Numbered from the stretch's first letter, positions 16,087 through 24,421 are shown. The stretch: 62,774 bases of DNA from Methanolacinia paynteri (GCF_000784355.1 NZ_KN360941.1:1-62774); one strand, 5' to 3'. Translations and numbers: made by a program. The notes: generated by a model from the letters alone, not told the origin.

Positions 16087-16842
16087 TTAGCCCTCCGTAA
16101 CCGAGACATCCTTTTCGAAGATCACTTTCCCGGTCGGGATGTGGATCACTTTGACGTTCACGGTATCTCCAAGTCTCAGTGATTCCCATCCGGTACCGAG
16201 CACGGCCTGCGCAGAATCATAATTGTTCCAGTATAAACCCCCGGGAGTGTATGAATAGTCATCAACGACGCCGTAACCACCTTCGTCACTCATACCGGTA
16301 GACGAGCCGATGGCATCGTCAGAACAACTGCCGTATGGGTACGCAACAAGCCCTGTTCCCTGTACAAGCGAGTAATTTCCAAAGTGCTGATCAGGGTTTT
16401 TGTAAGCACTTGTCAGGGACTGGCCACCCGAAGACGAGCTTACACCCGGGCCGTACCCGTACGGAGCACAGCTGTTGTTACTTCTGGGGCACCTTACGTT
16501 TAGAACAAGAGGTGTTGTGGTGCTCCCTCCGGAGGTCACGTCACCTGTGGCACTGTCTGTAACCTTCCAGGAAGTCGCGATCTTAATGTCCTTCGTTGAA
16601 ATAGGATCGCTGACACTCGTGACGGTTGCCGAAAATCCACTCCCTATATAGCTTCCAGTATTCGAAATCTTTACGTCCATTGTAAGCAGAGGCGCCTTTT
16701 GGCTCGTTCCTCCCACAAGGCCGCCTGCAAACCCGCTTACTACCGCTGCAATGATGATGGTGACAACCAGCATCAGCATTACACCGACAACGGGAGACAC
16801 AGCGTCTTCTCTATGCCCCGGTTTTACCTTTAGAAAATTCAT
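16087..16842 (-). CDS. Type IV pilin-like protein, long class A (A1', module II)
   Basis: 251 aa. MNFLKVKPGHRED then AVSPVVGVMLMLVVTIII. Class A marks: LTMDVKISNTGSYIGSGF, VTSVSDPISTKDIKIATSW, APYGYGPGVSSSSG, HFGNYSLVQG (N-Y-S sequon), SLRLGDTVNVKVIHIPTGK. Three cysteines (VRCPRS, NNSCAPYG, YGSCSDD) that A1 lacks. First gene of module II. A small inverted repeat (TGGCC/GGCC, about 16856-16869) sits just upstream of its start. The divergent gene at 17149 faces away across 306 bp. Confidence 0.85.
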   Translation of the reverse strand: MNFLKVKPGHREDAVSPVVGVMLMLVVTIIIAAVVSGFAGGLVGGTSQKAPLLTMDVKISNTGSYIGSGFSATVTSVSDPISTKDIKIATSWKVTDSATGDVTSGGSTTTPLVLNVRCPRSNNSCAPYGYGPGVSSSSGGQSLTSAYKNPDQHFGNYSLVQGTGLVAYPYGSCSDDAIGSSTGMSDEGGYGVVDDYSYTPGGLYWNNYDSAQAVLGTGWESLRLGDTVNVKVIHIPTGKVIFEKDVSVTEG

Positions 16843-16982
16843 GTTAATTCCCCGTGGCCGTAAGGCCGGTGTTCTAGAAGTGGGTCATAACAATCGTGTG
16901 AAACCACTTCCTTAAGTACGAGATCATGAAGTAATTGTATTTAACTGAGATCATTTGTATATTATTTTTTATTAACATTGTT

Positions 16983-16999
16983 AAATTAATGAGATCTAC
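16983..16999 (-). promoter_or_regulatory. Shared upstream element of A1-type pilin operons (module II)
   Basis: + strand AAATTAATGAGATCTAC, matching 10559-10575 at 15 of 17 positions and at nearly the same distance from the pilin start (140 versus 138 bp). Candidate promoter or regulator site of the module II pilin run. Confidence 0.4.
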
Positions 17000-17012
17000 A
17001 AAGCCTAAATAG

Positions 17013-17022
17013 TGATATATAT
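17013..17022 (+). promoter_or_regulatory. TATA-like box upstream of the winged-helix gene
   Basis: GATATATATA about 127 bp upstream of the ATG at 17149. It is a good archaeal TATA box; the leader would be about 100 nt long. Confidence 0.35.
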
Positions 17023-17148
17023 ATGAACATTGTGAGCCGTTGGTTGCGCACGAAATTTGATCTTTTTCGGCCGGAAAATTATTGTTCCAATGACAGATTT
17101 TATCTTAAGGTTTCAAATTCAAATTAAGTGTAAGCCGGGAGGAGTCTG

Positions 17149-17763
17149 ATGGAAAAAAATAATCCGGGAACAGATCGTTATGATGCCGGTAAACAAAATT
17201 TGCGGGAGTCTTCTTTCGATATCGATTCCGGATCATATATCGATCTTGATGAAATGCTTATCTCAGTACAAAAAGATCCTTTGAATCCCGTCAGGGTACC
17301 GTTTCCGCAGGCAAATGATCTTGATAAGATCCTTGATGTAGTAGTTTCTTTCAATGAAAACCGGAAAACGAGTGAGCAGATATCAAAGCATCTTAAATTT
17401 CACGGACGACAGGGCGACTATTATGCAAATGCCGCGGTATATCTTGGACTATTGGCAAGGGATCAGTATTCGGTCGGTTCATTCGTTTTGACAGGGCTTG
17501 GAAAAGAGATTAAACGCTGTCCGATCAGGATATGCAGGACCCGGATATTATTCGTTCAACTGCTGAAAAAACCGGTTTTTCGCTCGACGCTGATTCTGCT
17601 TAGAGATTATGATTACGATGTAAGTAAGATTTCAAAGGATGACATAGCTCATATCATAATGGAGAATTACATGGGCTATAGCCTGACAACAAGCAAAAGA
17701 AGGGCCTCTACAGTTATAAACTGGATGAACTGGGCCTGTCATAATTTTAAATTTAAGTCTTAA
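17149..17763 (+). CDS. Predicted winged-helix DNA-binding protein, restriction-accessory-like
   Basis: 204 aa. Residues about 58-135 look like a winged helix: LDKILDVVVSFNENRKTSEQ, then HGRQGDYYANAAVYLGLL and FVLTGLGKEI; residues about 180-195 have TSKRRASTVINWMNWAC. I recall this layout (RQ-x-YY, then RRAST-x-x-WxxW) from a domain found with type II restriction enzymes, but no nuclease or methylase gene is nearby. GGGAGG precedes the start. Divergent from pilin module II, so a regulator of those pilins is one reasonable inference. Function not established. Confidence 0.55.
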   Translation: MEKNNPGTDRYDAGKQNLRESSFDIDSGSYIDLDEMLISVQKDPLNPVRVPFPQANDLDKILDVVVSFNENRKTSEQISKHLKFHGRQGDYYANAAVYLGLLARDQYSVGSFVLTGLGKEIKRCPIRICRTRILFVQLLKKPVFRSTLILLRDYDYDVSKISKDDIAHIIMENYMGYSLTTSKRRASTVINWMNWACHNFKFKS

Positions 17764-17850
17764 TTATCTCCGGGCAATATTGCAGTTATAATCACGTTCA
17801 TTTAACTTTATGAGTTATTTGATCAATTGCCCAACATTTTATTGCATTTT

Positions 17851-18903
17851 ATGAGCGATCCCGAAAATAATGAGAGAATACTCCCGAATTACCGGTTAAG
17901 GTTTGTAGTCCTTGTTGCCGCAGTTTGTTTCTGTGCCCTTTTCTCGCTTGGAGTCGGGCGTTTTTCCATCAGCATGCCCGATGTTGTGATGATTCTTACT
18001 TCAAATATTCTCTCGATAATAAACGCATCTCCTATTGAAGAAACATGGGACTATGCGATGAATAGTGTCGTGATGAATATCCGCCTTCCGAGAATTCTTG
18101 CTGCATTACTTGTCGGTGCGGCTTTATCTACTGCAGGTGCGGCATACCAGGGAATGTTTCAGAATCCGTTGGTCTCCCCTGACATTCTCGGTGCATCGGC
18201 AGGAGCGGGTTTCGGGGCATCTCTTGCAATTTTTCTCTCCCTTGGAAGCGGTGCTGTAACCATGTTTGCTTTTACAGGCGCCATCACCGCGGTAGGTGTC
18301 GCATATTGCATAAGCCGGCTTACCAAAGGGTCCCCTATTTTAGGAATGGTTCTTGCAGGTATTCTTGTAGGAAGTCTTTTTTCGGCTTCGCTTTCCTATA
18401 TCAAGTTGATCGCCGATACCACCGAGCAGCTTCCGGCGATAACATACTGGCTCATGGGAAGTCTCTCGGCTTCGACGATGTCAGATGTTTTTTACGCCGG
18501 ACCGCTGATCATTGCCGGACTGATACCGCTTGTTCTCCTTAAATGGAGGCTGAACATCCTGACCCTCGGGGAGGACGAGGCGAAGAGCATGGGGGTGAAT
18601 ACCAGGCTCCTGCGTGTTGTCGTCATCGCATGTGCAACTCTCATCACTGCGGTTGCCGTGGCCATATCGGGGATAATCGGGTGGGTAGGCCTTGTAATTC
18701 CACATTTCTGCCGGATGGTCTTTGGGTATGACTACAGGCTGATCATTCCGGCGTCCATATTCATGGGCGGCGGTTTCCTCCTGCTGGTCGACGATTTTGC
18801 ACGGACGATGGCATCGATCGAGGTTCCACTGGGAATCCTTACCGCATTCGTCGGCGGGCCGATCTTTGCATACCTTTTGATTGTCAACGGGAGGCGATCA
18901 TGA
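17851..18903 (+). CDS. FecCD/BtuC-type ABC transporter permease
   Basis: 350 aa from the ATG at 17851; a TTG at 17827 would add eight residues and neither has a clear ribosome site. About ten membrane helices. Family marks: NIRLPRILAALLVGAALSTA, GAAYQGMFQNPLVSPDILG, GEDEAKSMGVN and IIGWVGLVIPHFCRM. Members import ferric siderophores, cobalamin, heme or, in some archaea, molybdate/tungstate. It overlaps the ATPase gene by 4 nt. No binding protein is adjacent; an orphan one of the right family is at 38173, so a partnership is possible but unproven. Confidence 0.9.
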   Translation: MSDPENNERILPNYRLRFVVLVAAVCFCALFSLGVGRFSISMPDVVMILTSNILSIINASPIEETWDYAMNSVVMNIRLPRILAALLVGAALSTAGAAYQGMFQNPLVSPDILGASAGAGFGASLAIFLSLGSGAVTMFAFTGAITAVGVAYCISRLTKGSPILGMVLAGILVGSLFSASLSYIKLIADTTEQLPAITYWLMGSLSASTMSDVFYAGPLIIAGLIPLVLLKWRLNILTLGEDEAKSMGVNTRLLRVVVIACATLITAVAVAISGIIGWVGLVIPHFCRMVFGYDYRLIIPASIFMGGGFLLLVDDFARTMASIEVPLGILTAFVGGPIFAYLLIVNGRRS

Positions 18904-19685
18904 CACTTGAGGTTGAAAATCTGACGTTTTCCTACGGGAAAAATCTCAGGGATGTGTTATGCGATGTCTCGTTTTCTGCAAAGGATGGGGATCTTCTTGC
19001 AGTTCTGGGACCTAACGGGGTCGGGAAGAGCACGATGTTTCGCTGCATTCTCGGGTTCCTGAGAAATTATTCGGGCTCTGTTTTCCTGGAAGGAGCCGAT
19101 ATAAAAACACTTGATCACAAGCAGATTGCAAAGAAGATTGCATATATTCCGCAGTCGACTTTTCCTGTGTTCAACTTCACTGTTCTGGATGTCGTCCTTA
19201 TGGGGCTTACAAACCAGATCAGTATCCTCTCCGAGCCGAAGCAGCAGCATGTCGACGAGGCGTACGAGGCGATGAAAAGTCTCGGAATCGCCCACCTGAA
19301 GAATGCAGGTTACGGGGAGATCTCCGGGGGGGAACGGCAGCTTGCACTTATTGCCCGTGCTCTTGTCCAGAAGGCAAAGATATTGATCATGGACGAGCCG
19401 ACCGCGAATCTGGACTACGGAAACCAGTGGAGGGTAATGAGGAGGATTGTGAATCTTGCAAAGGACGGGTATATCGTGATTCTTTCCACCCATAATCCTG
19501 ATCATGCATTTCTCTATGCAAATCGTGTTCTGATGATCCAGGGAGGGAAGGTGATTGCGGACGGTGCTCCCGAGGATGTAATGACCGCCGATCTGATCCA
19601 GAATGTATACGGGGTGAGCGTGTGCATCGAAGACTACGAGAATGTCCGGCGTACTCATAAGATCTGTATTCCGCGCGATGAGTAG
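18900..19685 (+). CDS. FecE/BtuD-type ABC transporter ATPase
   Basis: 261 aa. Walker A GPNGVGKST (about residues 37-45), Q-loop IPQSTFPVFNF, signature ISGGERQLALIARAL, Walker B ILIMDEPTANLD, H-loop LSTHNPDHAF. Partner of the permease just upstream (ATGA overlap). Together they form the energising part of a metal-chelate importer; the substrate cannot be read from these two subunits. Confidence 0.92.
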   Translation: MTLEVENLTFSYGKNLRDVLCDVSFSAKDGDLLAVLGPNGVGKSTMFRCILGFLRNYSGSVFLEGADIKTLDHKQIAKKIAYIPQSTFPVFNFTVLDVVLMGLTNQISILSEPKQQHVDEAYEAMKSLGIAHLKNAGYGEISGGERQLALIARALVQKAKILIMDEPTANLDYGNQWRVMRRIVNLAKDGYIVILSTHNPDHAFLYANRVLMIQGGKVIADGAPEDVMTADLIQNVYGVSVCIEDYENVRRTHKICIPRDE

Positions 19686-19815
19686 ATTTGGGGTGTTGGG
19701 ACCAGAAATTGAAAGATTTGCCGGTAAGATCGATCAGAGCTCATACATTGCCGGGATCGTTATGAAAAGACTCTTTTCAATAATTAAAATAAATTAGCTA
19801 TTGTCATATGATTAA

Positions 19816-19839
19816 TTAATGTAATTTAATTTATTTTAG
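19816..19839 (+). promoter_or_regulatory. 24-bp element shared by the + strand pilin operons (copy 1)
   Basis: An AT-rich 24-bp block exactly repeated at 29970-29993. It ends 74 bp before the pilin start at 19914; the second copy ends 73 bp before the pilin start at 30067. It contains the TATA-like TTTAATTTATTTT and so is a likely common promoter core. The leaders downstream also share ATGGTGCT and TATGGTGAATG. Confidence 0.5.
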
Positions 19840-19913
19840 TTGACGATTAAATACACATCTTTACAAACCTTTTCTGCATGGTGCTTTAGTGCATCATATC
19901 TATGGTGAATGGA

Positions 19914-20567
19914 ATGAAGAACGAAAATGCGGTTTCACCCGTTGTGGGCGTCATGCTAATGCTGGTTGTGACGATTATCATCGCAGCGGTAGTGAGCGGT
20001 TTTGCAGGTGGTCTTGTAGGGAATTCACAAAATGCCCCAACGGCCACAGCAGAGATCGACATAAAAAATGGAGGAGATTCTTCTAACTCCTACTTTTCGA
20101 TAAAGATACTTGGTGTCAGTGAACCAATCCACACGAAAAACCTGAAGATTGTGACATCATGGACTACAAAAGACAGGGATTCTGGTGAAACAATTAGTGG
20201 TGGAAATACAATTCTTGCAGGGTCCGTTAACGTCAGTGTGGGAGAATCCGGCTTGAATATAGCTTCGTATTCTGTTCCTACCGGTTATGGTGTTGGGATA
20301 GCTGAATGGGCGAACAGTACTTTTCATCCTCCCGGAGCTCAGTGGGGCAATTACACCTTAATGGCCGGTACAACATTACAGGACAGTCCGTCAGGCGATT
20401 ATTCAGACTATGAATATAATCATGCTTCTGACAGATATGATGCCATGCAGGAAATTCTTGGAGAGAATTGGTGTAATCTTGGAGCAGGTGACACCGTTAA
20501 TGTACGCATTATTCATGTTGCCTCAGGAAAGTCAATTATCAACAAGCAAGTCTCTGTGGAGGAGTAG
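19914..20567 (+). CDS. Type IV pilin-like protein, long class A (A4)
   Basis: 217 aa from ATG 19914, with GGTGA at 19905-19909 as ribosome site; the ATG at 19902 would place that site inside the gene, and the same arrangement occurs at 30067. MKNEN then AVSPVVGVMLMLVVTIII. Class A marks: AEIDIKNGGDSSNSYF, LGVSEPIHTKNLKIVTSW, GYGVGIAEWANS, QWGNYTLMAG (N-Y-T sequon), ILGENWCNLGAGDTVNVRI. One Cys. First of four pilin genes with A-B-A-B order and no thioredoxin-CcdA gene. More AT-rich than the fwd genes. Confidence 0.85.
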   Translation: MKNENAVSPVVGVMLMLVVTIIIAAVVSGFAGGLVGNSQNAPTATAEIDIKNGGDSSNSYFSIKILGVSEPIHTKNLKIVTSWTTKDRDSGETISGGNTILAGSVNVSVGESGLNIASYSVPTGYGVGIAEWANSTFHPPGAQWGNYTLMAGTTLQDSPSGDYSDYEYNHASDRYDAMQEILGENWCNLGAGDTVNVRIIHVASGKSIINKQVSVEE

Positions 20568-20569
20568 TT

Positions 20570-21142
20570 ATGCAGGGAAAAAGCTTTAATTCTGAATCTG
20601 GGGTATCTCCTGTTGTCGGTGTTATGCTGATGCTTGTTGTAACTCTGATTATTGCAGCGATTGTTTCCGGTTTTGCAGGTGGTTTAGTCGGTGAGACTTC
20701 AAAACTTCCTCAGGCAACAATTTCAGGAACATATAGCCAGTCGAACGGAATGACAATTTCTCATAACGGTGGAGATGCAATCCCTATCACCACTACAACA
20801 GTATATGTCCGTCCGACAAAATCATTCGGAGCGGATGCTGATAAATACGCCTGGGAAGTAAACAAAAGTATCATTGTAACTACGGGTGATGATAAGAAAG
20901 CATGGGCCAAAAATGCAGATTTGAGCCTCAATGTCACGAAGTCCTTTATTGCAGGAGATACTGTAAGAATATCTGCCGATAATCTTTCATATGTTCAGGA
21001 ACGGCCTGATGGAACTACTGATTATCTAGATCCTAATCTTGGATTTAAAAACTCCGAAAATATCGGTCTTTCATTTACTATTGAGCTTCAGGACTCAGGC
21101 GGAACAACAATTGCAGAGACTACAGTTTCAATATCAGGATAG
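20570..21142 (+). CDS. Type IV pilin-like protein, short class B (B4)
   Basis: 190 aa. MQGKSFNSES then GVSPVVGVMLMLVVTLIIAA; Gly replaces the usual Ala at the start of the pilin segment. Class B marks: ATISGTYSQSNGMTI, HNGGDAIPI, FIAGDTVRISADN, LGFKNSENIGLSFTIEL. No cysteine at all, and the LQP motif has become RPDGTTDYLDP. It starts 2 nt after A4, the constant A-B spacing. Confidence 0.83.
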   Translation: MQGKSFNSESGVSPVVGVMLMLVVTLIIAAIVSGFAGGLVGETSKLPQATISGTYSQSNGMTISHNGGDAIPITTTTVYVRPTKSFGADADKYAWEVNKSIIVTTGDDKKAWAKNADLSLNVTKSFIAGDTVRISADNLSYVQERPDGTTDYLDPNLGFKNSENIGLSFTIELQDSGGTTIAETTVSISG

Positions 21143-21151
21143 GTGTTTTGA

Positions 21152-22054
21152 ATGAAGAAAGAAAGATTATTGAAATTTATTGATGATTCAGCTGTATCCC
21201 CTGTTGTCGGCGTTATGCTGATGCTTGTTGTTACAATAATTATTGCAGCTGTTGTTAGTGGTTTTGCCGGGAATATGGGGGCAAATTCGGCTCAGGCTCC
21301 GCAGCTCTCAATGGACGTAAAGATCGTGAATTCGGGTTACTGGCAGTCCAGTTATTTTAAAGCTGTAGTTACCGGAGTTGACAAGCCGATAGACACAGCC
21401 GATCTTAAAATCGTAACATCGTGGGCGAAGGGGCTTATCAACGGAGATGCCGTCGAGGGTGGTACAGATATCGTGCCGGGTGAAAGAAATTTCAATGTTA
21501 CATATAGCATGAATCCATGGTCTAACTATGAGCTTTGGCAGTCTGTATGTCCTCAGGGATATGGGCCCGGAGTCGGGTTGAACGGAACAGAAAATGCCAA
21601 TTTCTGGCCTTATGAACGGACGGTGAATTCACCTGATTATTCTAAAAACGGTGATCCTAAAGCTACGATGGCTGAAATAGAATCTGGAAATTTGACCAAT
21701 TATTCCTGGTTTGGGAATTACAAACTGCAGGCGGGAACTATTATGTTTGCCAGGCCCTTTGGCGGTGATAAAGGAGGTCAGGCTACAGGAGGAGGCAGTT
21801 TTGATGTAGGATACGGCATAACTCCGCAGGATTCCGGAAATACAGGTGGCGGAAGATATTATTATGCCTACGGATATTCGGCGAGGACGGGCGGCACAAA
21901 AGCCACATTTGATGAAACGAGTGTTGATCAGATGATGGCTGTTCTTGGAGATGACTGGAATCTGCTCCGTGCGGGTGATACAGTTAATATGAAAGTCATT
22001 TACACGCCCACCGGTAGCGTGATCTGGCAGAAAAATATCCAGGTGGAGGGCTAA
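21152..22054 (+). CDS. Type IV pilin-like protein, long class A (A4b)
   Basis: 300 aa. MKKERLLKFIDDS then AVSPVVGVMLMLVVTIII. Class A marks: LSMDVKIVNSGYWQSSYF, VTGVDKPIDTADLKIVTSW, CPQGYGPGVGLNGTENANF, WFGNYKLQAG (no sequon at this position), VLGDDWNLLRAGDTVNMKV. One Cys. Contains Gly/Tyr-rich stretches (GGGRYYYAYGYSARTGG). It follows B4 by 9 nt and precedes B4b by 4 nt. Confidence 0.85.
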   Translation: MKKERLLKFIDDSAVSPVVGVMLMLVVTIIIAAVVSGFAGNMGANSAQAPQLSMDVKIVNSGYWQSSYFKAVVTGVDKPIDTADLKIVTSWAKGLINGDAVEGGTDIVPGERNFNVTYSMNPWSNYELWQSVCPQGYGPGVGLNGTENANFWPYERTVNSPDYSKNGDPKATMAEIESGNLTNYSWFGNYKLQAGTIMFARPFGGDKGGQATGGGSFDVGYGITPQDSGNTGGGRYYYAYGYSARTGGTKATFDETSVDQMMAVLGDDWNLLRAGDTVNMKVIYTPTGSVIWQKNIQVEG

Positions 22055-22058
22055 AGCA

Positions 22059-22598
22059 ATGGAATTTTCAGAGATAAATGAAACCGCTGTGTCCCCTGTT
22101 GTCGGGGTAATGCTTATGCTTGTAGTGACAATCATAATTGCTGCGGTGGTGAGCGGTTTTGCAGGGGGATTTAGTAGTTCAGACGATTCAACACCAAATG
22201 CAGTAATTTCAGGTGCATATTCTTTGTCTACAGATGTTCTTACGATAACCCACGAGGGCGGAGATCAACTTTCAACTCAAAAGATAACGATCAAACTTCA
22301 GCAGAACGATGATGACTTCGGAGGGTACCAGAGTTTGTTTTCCCAGTTGGGAACTACAGGAGCAGGACTAAATATGCTGAACAAATCTGAAATTACAAAT
22401 GTTGAAGGGACTGTCTGGCAAAATCCCATAACCGGTCAGTATACGGTTCCGGTCTTCAGGCCCGGAGAAACTATGTTTTATCCGGCTGGAATTTCCGGTC
22501 CATTAGGCAGTGATGCGGTTGGAAAATCATTAATACTTGAGGTTGATTCAACCGATGGCAAACTTATTTCAAAAAGTAAGGTGATGATTGATACATAG
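22059..22598 (+). CDS. Type IV pilin-like protein, short class B (B4b)
   Basis: 179 aa, the shortest pilin here. MEFSEINET then AVSPVVGVMLMLVVTIII. Class B marks in reduced form: AVISGAYSLSTDVLTI, HEGGDQLSTQKITI, FRPGETMFYPAG, GKSLILEVDSTDGKLI. No cysteine, and the region that carries the Cys pair in modules I and II is missing. Last gene of this four-gene operon; T-rich DNA follows. Confidence 0.83.
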   Translation: MEFSEINETAVSPVVGVMLMLVVTIIIAAVVSGFAGGFSSSDDSTPNAVISGAYSLSTDVLTITHEGGDQLSTQKITIKLQQNDDDFGGYQSLFSQLGTTGAGLNMLNKSEITNVEGTVWQNPITGQYTVPVFRPGETMFYPAGISGPLGSDAVGKSLILEVDSTDGKLISKSKVMIDT

Positions 22599-22693
22599 TT
22601 CCAAGTTGAAAGATCAAGCAGAAAAAACTCTATTTTTTTAATATGTAGCGTCCGCATGTTCAAAAAAACTAAAAAAAGAAGAGTTGTACCAAC

Positions 22694-23350
22694 ATGGATG
22701 AATCAGTAGACCCTTTCTGGAAGACAAAAGAAAAGGCTCTCGAGTATAATGAATTTGCAAAGAAAGTATTCTCAGGGATCTATCCTTTGATCGCGGAGCA
22801 GATGCTGGAGAGGACAAAGATCACGCAGGGAAAATGCCTTGACATCGGCTGCGGTCCTGCTTCCCTTTCGATAGCAGTTGCAAAGCAGTCGGACCTTCAG
22901 ATCTCGTCGCTTGATATTTCACCGGAGATGTATGAGATCGCCCTTGCAAACATCAGGGATGAATGTCTCTCGGACAGGATTATGCCTGTCACGGGTGATG
23001 TCCACAATATTCCTTTTGATGATCTGACATTTGATCTTGTAATCAGCAGGGGGTCATACCACTTCTGGGATGATTTCTCACTTGCGATAATGGAGATATG
23101 CAGGGTCTTGAGATCGGATGGAAAAGCCTACATTGGCGGTGGGTACGGAAGCTCTGAAATTCGTGACGAAGTCCTTGCGTCAAGAAAGGAAAGGGGAATA
23201 GTCGATGATCCGGTAAAGCCTGTGAGGCCAAGATTTAAAAAGTTCAGGCAGGGAGAGATCGAAGAATCAATCGAATCTGCAGGAATTAAGGATTATTCAA
23301 TAATAAATGATGATACCGGCTTTTGGATGCTTATTAGAAAAAACAGATGA
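22694..23350 (+). CDS. Class I SAM-dependent methyltransferase
   Basis: 218 aa. Motif I GKCLDIGCGPASLSIAVAK (about residues 48-66), acidic loop SLDISPEM, motif near DVHNIPFDDLTFDLVISRGS. The family methylates small molecules or cofactors using SAM; the substrate is not evident. It sits next to DUF364 and FmdE genes, a neighbourhood suggesting metal or cofactor handling. A second methyltransferase of a different subtype is at 24422. Ends at a strong bidirectional terminator. Confidence 0.85.
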   Translation: MDESVDPFWKTKEKALEYNEFAKKVFSGIYPLIAEQMLERTKITQGKCLDIGCGPASLSIAVAKQSDLQISSLDISPEMYEIALANIRDECLSDRIMPVTGDVHNIPFDDLTFDLVISRGSYHFWDDFSLAIMEICRVLRSDGKAYIGGGYGSSEIRDEVLASRKERGIVDDPVKPVRPRFKKFRQGEIEESIESAGIKDYSIINDDTGFWMLIRKNR

Positions 23351-23366
23351 CGTTAATCTGTTTTTT
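23338..23366. terminator. Bidirectional terminator between convergent genes
   Basis: AAAAAACAGAT, a 7-nt loop, then ATCTGTTTTTT: a perfect 11-bp inverted repeat ending in T-tracts on both strands. It overlaps the methyltransferase stop and lies 16 bp before the stop of the convergent DUF364 gene. Confidence 0.75.
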
Positions 23367-23382
23367 TAATGAACAGAAATTT

Positions 23383-24258
23383 TCAGATGCATCCGGTATT
23401 ATATTTCCTCTGGTGTTTTCTAAGCGCTGTTTCCATATCCGGGGCGTTTAAAACATCGTATTCAAATTTTTGAGGGTCGCTTATCGCAACCGACATCGCG
23501 ATGTCTACATTATTCTCAAAGAGAGCATCGGGAATCAGCTGGGCGCTGGAGCCGTATATTGCACGTAATCTTGCATTTTTAGCATATTCAAACACTTCTT
23601 CAAATGTACCGTTTACGAGTGTTGAGCCGGTAATTATTGCAATGTCGGCATTCTCCAAAACCTCTTTGTTTTCTTCGGCCGGGTGAACGGTAATTCCAAG
23701 AGGGCCTTCAATTACATCATTCCCGATTATGGTCGTCCGGAAAGTTTCAACAGGCCGCTGATCTGTGACATGCAGCTCCCTGCACCGCCCTGCATAACTT
23801 TTGACAAGGCCGCCGTATCCTACGATTACAAGATTGTCGTCAGGTCTTACCATGTCTTTCACTTCAAATCCGGTCTTGTACCCTTTGCCGTTAAGCATCT
23901 CATCAGTTACAAAAGGCTGGGATAACGCGTTGAGAGCCGCGAGAGCAACCGAGTGGCGGCTTAGGCGGCTTTCGCGGATGTTCTCATCTGCAAACTCAAA
24001 AAGGGACCGGCCTACACATGATTTAAGGTATTTGAGGTCCTGGTACGTCTGGTCATCCCCATATTGCGGGTTGTTGTCCTGAAAACTCATCGCAACTCCG
24101 CAGCAGCCCTGTGTTCCGATGACTGCATTCCATCCCGGATTGATTCCAAAATATTTGACAACCGGTTCAGGCATATTCAGCCGCCGGTATTCATCTTTTA
24201 ACTTTATATAGCCCTTTTTTAGTATTGAGTGTGATTTTGTCCCGTCCATAATATCCAT
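23383..24258 (-). CDS. DUF364/DUF4213-type protein, putative heavy-metal chelation family
   Basis: 291 aa. The N-terminal part (about 35-130, with INPGWNAVIGTQGCCGVAMS and SVALAALNALSQPF) resembles DUF4213, and the C-terminal part (about 145-275, with DNLVIVGYGGLVKSYAGRC, NADIAIITGSTLVNGTFEEV) resembles DUF364, a Rossmann-like domain named for putative metal chelation. Cys-Cys at GCCG and a C-terminal Cys are present. Actual role unknown. A shorter relative is at 36188 in the GTPase/ABC cluster, so this family is used twice in the window. Confidence 0.75.
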   Translation of the reverse strand: MDIMDGTKSHSILKKGYIKLKDEYRRLNMPEPVVKYFGINPGWNAVIGTQGCCGVAMSFQDNNPQYGDDQTYQDLKYLKSCVGRSLFEFADENIRESRLSRHSVALAALNALSQPFVTDEMLNGKGYKTGFEVKDMVRPDDNLVIVGYGGLVKSYAGRCRELHVTDQRPVETFRTTIIGNDVIEGPLGITVHPAEENKEVLENADIAIITGSTLVNGTFEEVFEYAKNARLRAIYGSSAQLIPDALFENNVDIAMSVAISDPQKFEYDVLNAPDMETALRKHQRKYNTGCI

Positions 24259-24361
24259 CTCGTATTTTATTCCTTTTCGGTCAGGTAGTTCTGAGAAGAA
24301 ATCATAATTTCTTTGTCATCTGCGTTGCACAAATAATGAACATTTTAAATTTGTTAAATTG

Positions 24362-24373
24362 AATATATATTCT
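24362..24373 (+). promoter_or_regulatory. TATA-like box of the second methyltransferase
   Basis: AATATATATTCT about 50 bp upstream of the chosen TTG start at 24422. The open frame runs through this box, so starts upstream of about 24390 are unlikely to be used. Confidence 0.45.
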
Positions 24374-24421
24374 GATTCATTTCTTCAGAATGATATCCGT
24401 TTTATATACATTGGTGAAAAA

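Noticed and set aside
4541-16842. CRISPR or simple tandem array as an explanation for the repeated sequence blocks
   Set aside because: The repeated blocks are coding for the conserved pilin helix, spaced by whole genes of differing content, with no short identical repeats and spacers.
19686-19913. tRNA or other stable RNA gene in intergenic gaps
   Set aside because: I scanned the larger gaps (19686-19913, 28796-29060, 40438-40721, 52718-53038, 59571-60172) for cloverleaf arms and T-loop sequence and saw none; this was by eye only.
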